Below are positions 44,024 through 47,682 of a DNA stretch of 47,682 nucleotides, piece by piece. The first letter of the stretch is position 1. Every line of letters begins with the position of its first letter. Position numbers and translations under genes: made by a program. A model generated the notes under the pieces. The model did no database searches and had not been told where the DNA came from. It saw only the letters and a program-made list of their open reading frames with translations. The stretch lies in NCBI GenBank assembly GCA_034439615.1, contig JAWXAT010000062.1, positions 1-47,682 on the forward strand, written 5' to 3'. This DNA is from Oligoflexia bacterium. GTDB lineage: Bacteria > Bdellovibrionota > Bdellovibrionia > JABDDW01.

Positions 44024-44632
44024 TTAAAAGGTTTTGCCTTCTTTTTTCTCAGCTCCAAATACAAACCCAAGTCTTAACATAACAGTCAAATAACTCTGAA
44101 TAGCTTTTGCATTTGTCCCATTAGGCAGACTCACATTTGAGTCAAACATACTGTGGTAAGTGAAATCAGCACCTGCCATAAAGTTTGTGCCTATTAGAAA
44201 TTTTCCACCAAAACCCACATCAAGTCCAAAGGCTGTTGTGCTGTAGCCTGAGGGTACAAGGTTTGATGGATTCACAATATCTTCATTTGCTGAAACAAAT
44301 TCAGCTCCACCGCGAAGATAAGGAATGAATAAATCAAATTGATCAACATTGTATAAAATTGATGCGCTCAAAGCATTTTGAGTCATGCTTAAACTGTTAT
44401 TTGTATGTTTGCTGTTTAAATAACCCAATTCAAAATCAAGCCAATCACTAGCCGCATAGTCGGCGAAAACTCCCCAACCAAGTGCATTGCCATAACGGCT
44501 TCCTACGTCACCGCTGAGTCCGACATGACCTGCTTGAAATCCAAGTGCATGGTGGCCTTCTTCAGCTTGAGCGGTTTTATAAAAAAGTGTGAGAATAAAT
44601 AACGTGGTAAATACAACGATGAGACGGTTCAT
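44024..44632 (-). CDS. Outer-membrane beta-barrel protein
   Basis: This 202-residue precursor has a signal peptide ending AQAEE (about residue 24) and alternating aromatic/Gly strands as in small OmpA-/OmpW-like barrels (ALGFQAGHVGLSGDVGSR, DFELGYLNSKHT, FGLDVGFGGKFLIGTNFMAG). The last strand ends LRLGFVF, followed by a short tail, so the C-terminal Phe pattern is shifted. The start is ATG 44632 with GGAGGAA; the open frame upstream runs through a terminator and is not real. The gene lies behind that terminator. Confidence 0.8.
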   Translation of the reverse strand: MNRLIVVFTTLFILTLFYKTAQAEEGHHALGFQAGHVGLSGDVGSRYGNALGWGVFADYAASDWLDFELGYLNSKHTNNSLSMTQNALSASILYNVDQFDLFIPYLRGGAEFVSANEDIVNPSNLVPSGYSTTAFGLDVGFGGKFLIGTNFMAGADFTYHSMFDSNVSLPNGTNAKAIQSYLTVMLRLGFVFGAEKKEGKTF

Positions 44633-44642
44633 TACTTCCTCC

Positions 44643-44672
44643 AAAAAAAAACCTGAGACTTTCATCTCAGGT
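44643..44672 (-). terminator. Rho-independent terminator between phaR and the outer-membrane gene
   Basis: On the minus strand ACCTGAGA, a 6-base loop and TCTCAGGT form an 8-bp stem, followed by nine T. The T-run runs straight into the GGAGGAA ribosome site of the outer-membrane gene, with no spacer for a promoter, so read-through or a promoter inside phaR must feed that gene. Confidence 0.85.
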
Positions 44673-44696
44673 TCTTCTATTACTTTAAAATCTTAA

Positions 44697-45245
44697 TCAG
44701 TTATCTAACTCGTACTCACGAATCTTTGTTTCGATCGTAGCGAGTTTTTGATGAAGCTGATTGATACGGTCCTGAACAGTTCCAATATCCGTTCGCTCAC
44801 CAACTTTTGCTAAACGATCATCCAACTTCTTTTGAATATCATCAAAAGAACGTGTGGTGTTGTCGAGAAGCTCTCGAACATCGATCGGTTCGCTGATTGT
44901 TCCAACGGCTACCGACATAGGCTTGTTAAGAGCACTTCCTAAATAACTGGAAATGCTGCCATTGCCCGTACGAATAATTTCGCGAAGAGTTTCGAGCGAA
45001 ATATAATTTTTCGCTTTCTTCTCTGCTTCGAAAATAATCTGAGTCAATGTTGAAGCGGTGATGTCTTTCTTGGTTTTGTTATCCACGACCAGAACTTCTT
45101 CGTTTGCACGAATCATCTTAGCGATGTCTTCGAGAGTTACATAACAGCTTTGCTGCGTGTCATATAGCTTTCGGTTCTGATAGCGCTTAATAACTTTTGC
45201 ATTTGGATTTGTTACTGCCGGGCTTTGTTGAGTTTGTATTTCCAA
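44697..45245 (-). CDS. phaR: Polyhydroxyalkanoate-type regulator (PhaR-like DNA-binding protein)
   Basis: This 182-residue protein carries the PHB/PHA accumulation regulator DNA-binding domain at its N-terminus: VIKRYQNRKLYDTQQSCYVT (about residues 18-37), LEDIAKMIRANEEVLVVDN and ITASTLTQIIFEAEK. A C-terminal coiled coil (NQLHQKLATIETKIREYEL) probably mediates oligomers. In other bacteria PhaR controls granule proteins. No pha genes lie nearby, so the regulated genes are unknown. It starts at TTG (45245) with AGGAGG 5 bases upstream, which decides the start. Confidence 0.88.
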   Translation of the reverse strand: MEIQTQQSPAVTNPNAKVIKRYQNRKLYDTQQSCYVTLEDIAKMIRANEEVLVVDNKTKKDITASTLTQIIFEAEKKAKNYISLETLREIIRTGNGSISSYLGSALNKPMSVAVGTISEPIDVRELLDNTTRSFDDIQKKLDDRLAKVGERTDIGTVQDRINQLHQKLATIETKIREYELDN

Positions 45246-45328
45246 ACAAACCTCCTCTGCTGGTGCAAGCGCACGATAAGTTATAACTCTTTCAAACTGC
45301 TCTACTTAAGTCCTAAAAATCAAGGTTA

Positions 45329-45356
45329 CAATTACACCCTAGCCACATGATGTCAA
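45329..45356 (-). promoter_or_regulatory. Candidate sigma-70 promoter of phaR
   Basis: The minus strand has TTGACA (45351-45356), a 16-base spacer and TAATTG (45329-45334), leaving a leader of about 75 bases before the TTG start. The rest of the 300-base gap up to the pseudopilin gene holds no gene or clear structure that I can see. Confidence 0.45.
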
Positions 45357-45546
45357 GCGTGATGAAGGTACTTTATACAAGGTGTTGCATATGTTTTAGA
45401 CGCACAGCTTCTTCACTCTTATGTATGACCGCATCAAGACTAGAGAAGGGTTAAAAAACAGCGAATAAATTTAAAATTCTGGACTCAAGTTTTCAGGCAA
45501 CCCTACCGAGAAGTTATTTGGGTAGATGTTAGCTTTGGGAGGTTTA

Positions 45547-45984
45547 ATGAAAAGACAACAAAATCATGGATTTACATCTTTTGACATTTTGACCCTGGTA
45601 TTCAGTCTGGTGGTTATAGCGGCCATCAGCAGCCCTATCCTGTCAAGGAATATGGAATCAGATAAAATCGCTCTTACTCAAAAAGAACTAGAAAACGTAG
45701 CCCAGTCTTTAATTCAAAATAATGAGCCGATAAAAAACCCTGCTTCTCCAAACCGTGGAATTGCAAGTGTTAGAGCCGTGGCTGACATTATTGACCCTTG
45801 GGGAATGCCCTATCGACATGCGTTTTTACGAGATGGCAAAAATTCACCGAAAAAATTAATCGTGTGGAGCCTGGGTCCTGACAAAAGAAATGATTCCTAT
45901 AGAGAAGTCACGCAAGGAGCCATCATAGAAGGTCCCAGTGTTTTTGAAGGTGATGACCTCGGTTCAGTTTTTTCTGCAGATTAA
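45547..45984 (+). CDS. GspG-like pseudopilin (orphan)
   Basis: This 145-residue protein has a type IV prepilin-like leader: MKRQQNHG followed by FTSFDILTLVFSLVVIAAIS, a cleavable G|F site and a hydrophobic N-terminal helix. The fifth mature residue is Asp rather than the usual Glu. The C-terminal part resembles the GspG calcium region (DPWGMPYRHAF, then IVWSLGPDKRND). GspG forms the type II secretion pseudopilus. No other secretion genes are here, so it acts as an orphan. I chose ATG 45547, which has GGGAGG 5 bases upstream; an in-frame start at 45526 lacks one. Confidence 0.75.
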   Translation: MKRQQNHGFTSFDILTLVFSLVVIAAISSPILSRNMESDKIALTQKELENVAQSLIQNNEPIKNPASPNRGIASVRAVADIIDPWGMPYRHAFLRDGKNSPKKLIVWSLGPDKRNDSYREVTQGAIIEGPSVFEGDDLGSVFSAD

Positions 45985-46015
45985 AACTTAGACTTTTACT
46001 TGCTGTATGATTCAA

Positions 46016-46036
46016 ATTTCAAAATGAAATGTTTTC
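46016..46036 (+). terminator. Weak stem-loop after the pseudopilin gene
   Basis: ATTTCA, loop AAA and TGAAAT form a 6-bp AT-rich stem followed by GTTTTCT. It lies about 30 bases past the pseudopilin stop on the plus strand. The stem is weak, so this is only a possible terminator. Confidence 0.3.
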
Positions 46037-46040
46037 TAAC

Positions 46041-46259
46041 TTAAGAGAATGAAGTCCGTTTAACATCAATCTTGCCAGCTATAGCTGTGTCACAAATATC
46101 AATAAGGTGTTTAGAGGTAACGAGGAAATTTTCTTTCATATCCTCGATTTTAAAACCAGAAAACCTATTTTCTATTTTCCATGATTCGGTCAAATCTTTC
46201 TTTAAATCTTCGACTGCATTTGGATTGAGAAAAAAATGACGGAGACTTTCCTCTTTCAT
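46041..46259 (-). CDS. Small hypothetical protein
   Basis: This 72-residue frame starts at ATG 46259 with a poor ribosome site (AGG 3-6 bases upstream). It encodes a soluble, charged, largely helical protein (NPNAVEDLKKDLTESWKIE, KENFLVTSKHLIDICDTAI). Its composition is protein-like and the frame is clean, but no family is recognised. It is read in the same direction as the HNH gene upstream, after that gene's terminator-like hairpin and 160 bases of spacer. The spacer has an 8-bp hairpin (AGTTAGGC/GCCTAACT). Confidence 0.45.
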   Translation of the reverse strand: MKEESLRHFFLNPNAVEDLKKDLTESWKIENRFSGFKIEDMKENFLVTSKHLIDICDTAIAGKIDVKRTSFS

Positions 46260-46420
46260 AACCTGACTATCTCACAAGTCATTTCAGCTGCCAAGAAACC
46301 AAATAGTTTCTGACCGATGTTTGTTTCGAAATACAAAGCGAAATGAGTACCACAAGATTACACCTACAGAGTTAGGCTTCTATTAGATGCCTAACTTCAT
46401 AGGGCGATGAATTCTGACTT

Positions 46421-46447
46421 AAGAAAATGAAGTCCACTAGCGGACTT
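46421..46447 (-). terminator. Terminator-like hairpin after the second HNH gene
   Basis: On the minus strand AAGTCC, a 6-base loop GCTAGT and GGACTT form a 6-bp stem followed by CATTTTCTT. It lies about 70 bases past the HNH gene stop. The T-run is broken by a C, so strength is moderate. Confidence 0.45.
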
Positions 46448-46515
46448 AGTCATGAAGTACATTATGATTCAAATCAAGTTTTGCTATTCAATCTAGTGAA
46501 TCCCCCAATTGACCG

Positions 46516-47571
46516 TCAACTCTCCATATAACGATTCATTGTCGATTTGCCAAAGGTGTGAAGCGCTTTGAGTTTATTGTGATTTGAACAAAGAAGTGTG
46601 AGGTTATCGAGTGTTGAAGTTCCCCCTAAAGCAAATGGAATAATGTGCTCGGTTTGGAGAAACCGATTAGCTTGGCAACCAAACTTTGAAACGGGATCAA
46701 TAAAAGTACACTGAGATTTGGCCCGCACCCACACTTGGCGTTTAATGAGAGCGGGAATGTAGCGAGAGCGTTGAGAAGGGGGATTGTACTTCTCTGGGAA
46801 AGCTTTTTTCACCGCTTCAGCATTTGCTAAATCAGCATTGATTAAATTGGCATTGGCAAAATTAGCTTTGGTTAAATTAACATTCATTTCACAATCTCTA
46901 CGCAAATCTTGCGCCTTTTGAGCCTTATTGTTTTTTGCCAAAATCTTCAAAGCTTTAACTTCTGGATCTTTCTTCTCAAGTGCGTCATCAAACAATGATT
47001 CAATGAGATCTCTAATCGTCTTATTCTTATGGGATGTGATATTTTTTAGCCTTTGAATCTTCTTCATCAAAACTTCATCTATCACAAGCTCAACTTTAAG
47101 ATGAGTGCCGGAGACATATCGCACTTTCTCTGTTTGCTTTAAAGTCTCGGGCGCCAATGTCGCAAGTGTTTTTTCGATCTCCCTCTTTGACTTAGATTCA
47201 AGACTTATCACGAGTTCTAGTTTTTCTTCTTTTGTATAGGTCTTATCTTTTTTAGCCTCCTGATTAAAGAAATTCTGCATCTGCGACGCAGTAGTTAAAC
47301 TTAAAGTACCAGTTTGAATACACTGAACCACTTCAGGAATTTGACAGACTAAATCAAGTGCTTTGATTCTTCGATGTGCGGCTCCGTCATCATATTTAAG
47401 TTCTTTCACGCAGTACTGATGAAATGATTCATATCCTCTTTCAAGATGAAGACGTCGAGATCTTACTTCACGTAAAAGTTCAATAATCTCTAAAGTAAGA
47501 TTTCGTTCTTGTTGAACTTTACTACGAGTTAAATCCCACAGAACTTGATCAGAAATAGTTTTGATATTCAT
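46516..47571 (-). CDS. HNH endonuclease domain protein with a short pentapeptide-like segment
   Basis: This 351-residue protein has an N-terminal helical region (residues 1-200), including RGYESFHQYCVKELKYDDGA and LSLTTASQMQNFF. The C-terminal HNH (about 280-345) has CTF..GCQ, TEHIIPFALGG, LDNLTLLCSNHNK and an acidic-to-Glu change before the first His (EH, where the paralogue has DH). Between them is a pentapeptide-like stretch (KANFANANLINADLANAEA, about residues 229-247) absent from the paralogue at 17.4 kb. I chose ATG 47571, which has GGAGG 8 bases upstream; an ATG five codons earlier contains the ribosome site itself. Confidence 0.8.
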   Translation of the reverse strand: MNIKTISDQVLWDLTRSKVQQERNLTLEIIELLREVRSRRLHLERGYESFHQYCVKELKYDDGAAHRRIKALDLVCQIPEVVQCIQTGTLSLTTASQMQNFFNQEAKKDKTYTKEEKLELVISLESKSKREIEKTLATLAPETLKQTEKVRYVSGTHLKVELVIDEVLMKKIQRLKNITSHKNKTIRDLIESLFDDALEKKDPEVKALKILAKNNKAQKAQDLRRDCEMNVNLTKANFANANLINADLANAEAVKKAFPEKYNPPSQRSRYIPALIKRQVWVRAKSQCTFIDPVSKFGCQANRFLQTEHIIPFALGGTSTLDNLTLLCSNHNKLKALHTFGKSTMNRYMES

Positions 47572-47586
47572 CACATGAGCCTCCAT

Positions 47587-47682
47587 AAAAAAGTAATCAC
47601 GAAAACAAAATCACCTTAGCATGGCTTTTTTAGAGCAAAGAAATTGGTGAGCTCAGGGAGAAATTAAAACAATTATTAAAAC
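47587..47682. other. AT-rich upstream region of the HNH gene, to window end
   Basis: No gene seen. The stretch is the probable promoter region of the HNH gene. On the minus strand there is a TTGCTC element but no convincing -10 partner. The window ends before any neighbouring gene begins. Confidence 0.3.

Noticed and set aside
46035-46435. Near-identical 23-base copies at 46035-46057 and 46413-46435 (21 of 23 match) looked like a direct repeat flanking a mobile segment.
   Set aside because: The enclosed 355 bases hold only one small ORF, with no transposase or inverted ends, and one copy is partly explained by the terminator-like stem.

Overview
The window reads as chromosomal DNA of a Gram-negative bacterium. 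It has lipoprotein signal peptides, an LpoB-type activator, an outer-membrane barrel protein and a class A penicillin-binding protein. Gene content (6S RNA, peptidoglycan-recycling genes, several HNH paralogues, an orphan pseudopilin, a polyhydroxyalkanoate-type regulator and many short overlapping operons) and the moderately AT-rich sequence fit a Bdellovibrio-like (Bdellovibrionota) organism. This is inference: no rRNA or species marker is present.

Layout. Positions 1-5.3 kb hold anmK facing a minus-strand operon: GAF-like protein, thiamine pyrophosphokinase-like protein, M48 lipoprotein protease, amgK-like kinase, murU-like nucleotidyltransferase. AnmK, AmgK and MurU are steps of the anhydro-MurNAc salvage route to UDP-MurNAc. 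At 5.5-7.2 kb lies a sigma-54 activator gene. A -24/-12 promoter candidate precedes both that gene and the GAF-like gene downstream, which suggests one circuit. At 7.2-7.76 kb is a structured intergenic region with an unlisted 45-residue ORF whose ribosome site is folded into a hairpin. uvrA and a PBP1A gene follow as a coupled pair, then mnmH and a secreted coiled-coil protein.

Positions 15.9-20.3 kb form an accessory patch: a DUF4160/DUF2442-HTH pair, an orphan ribbon-helix-helix antitoxin, an HNH protein, a helix-turn-helix fragment, a small-protein/nucleotidyltransferase pair and several decayed or uncertain ORFs. Its right edge abuts a well-supported 6S RNA on the minus strand with a near-consensus promoter.

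Positions 20.5-35.3 kb are mostly housekeeping: an oligopeptide-binding lipoprotein; an xseA, xseB, ispA, dxs, tlyA run; a patatin-like lipoprotein that has lost its catalytic residues; pepP; a HAD phosphatase; a CaCA exchanger; glpD; an SCP2 protein; and an AMP nucleosidase-like gene. Positions 35.4-39.8 kb carry mreB followed by a sigma-like protein, a zinc-finger anti-sigma-like protein and a histidine kinase, with the last three coupled by 4-base overlaps. The rest includes a short RadC, a DTW protein, lpoB with its usual partner lipoprotein, ychJ, an outer-membrane protein behind a terminator, phaR, a pseudopilin and a second HNH protein paralogous to the one at 17.4 kb.

The most interesting items are the sigma-54 circuit, the hairpin-masked small ORF, the mreB-sigma-anti-sigma-kinase operon, the inactive patatin, the 6S RNA beside the accessory patch and the altered Walker A motif in MnmH.
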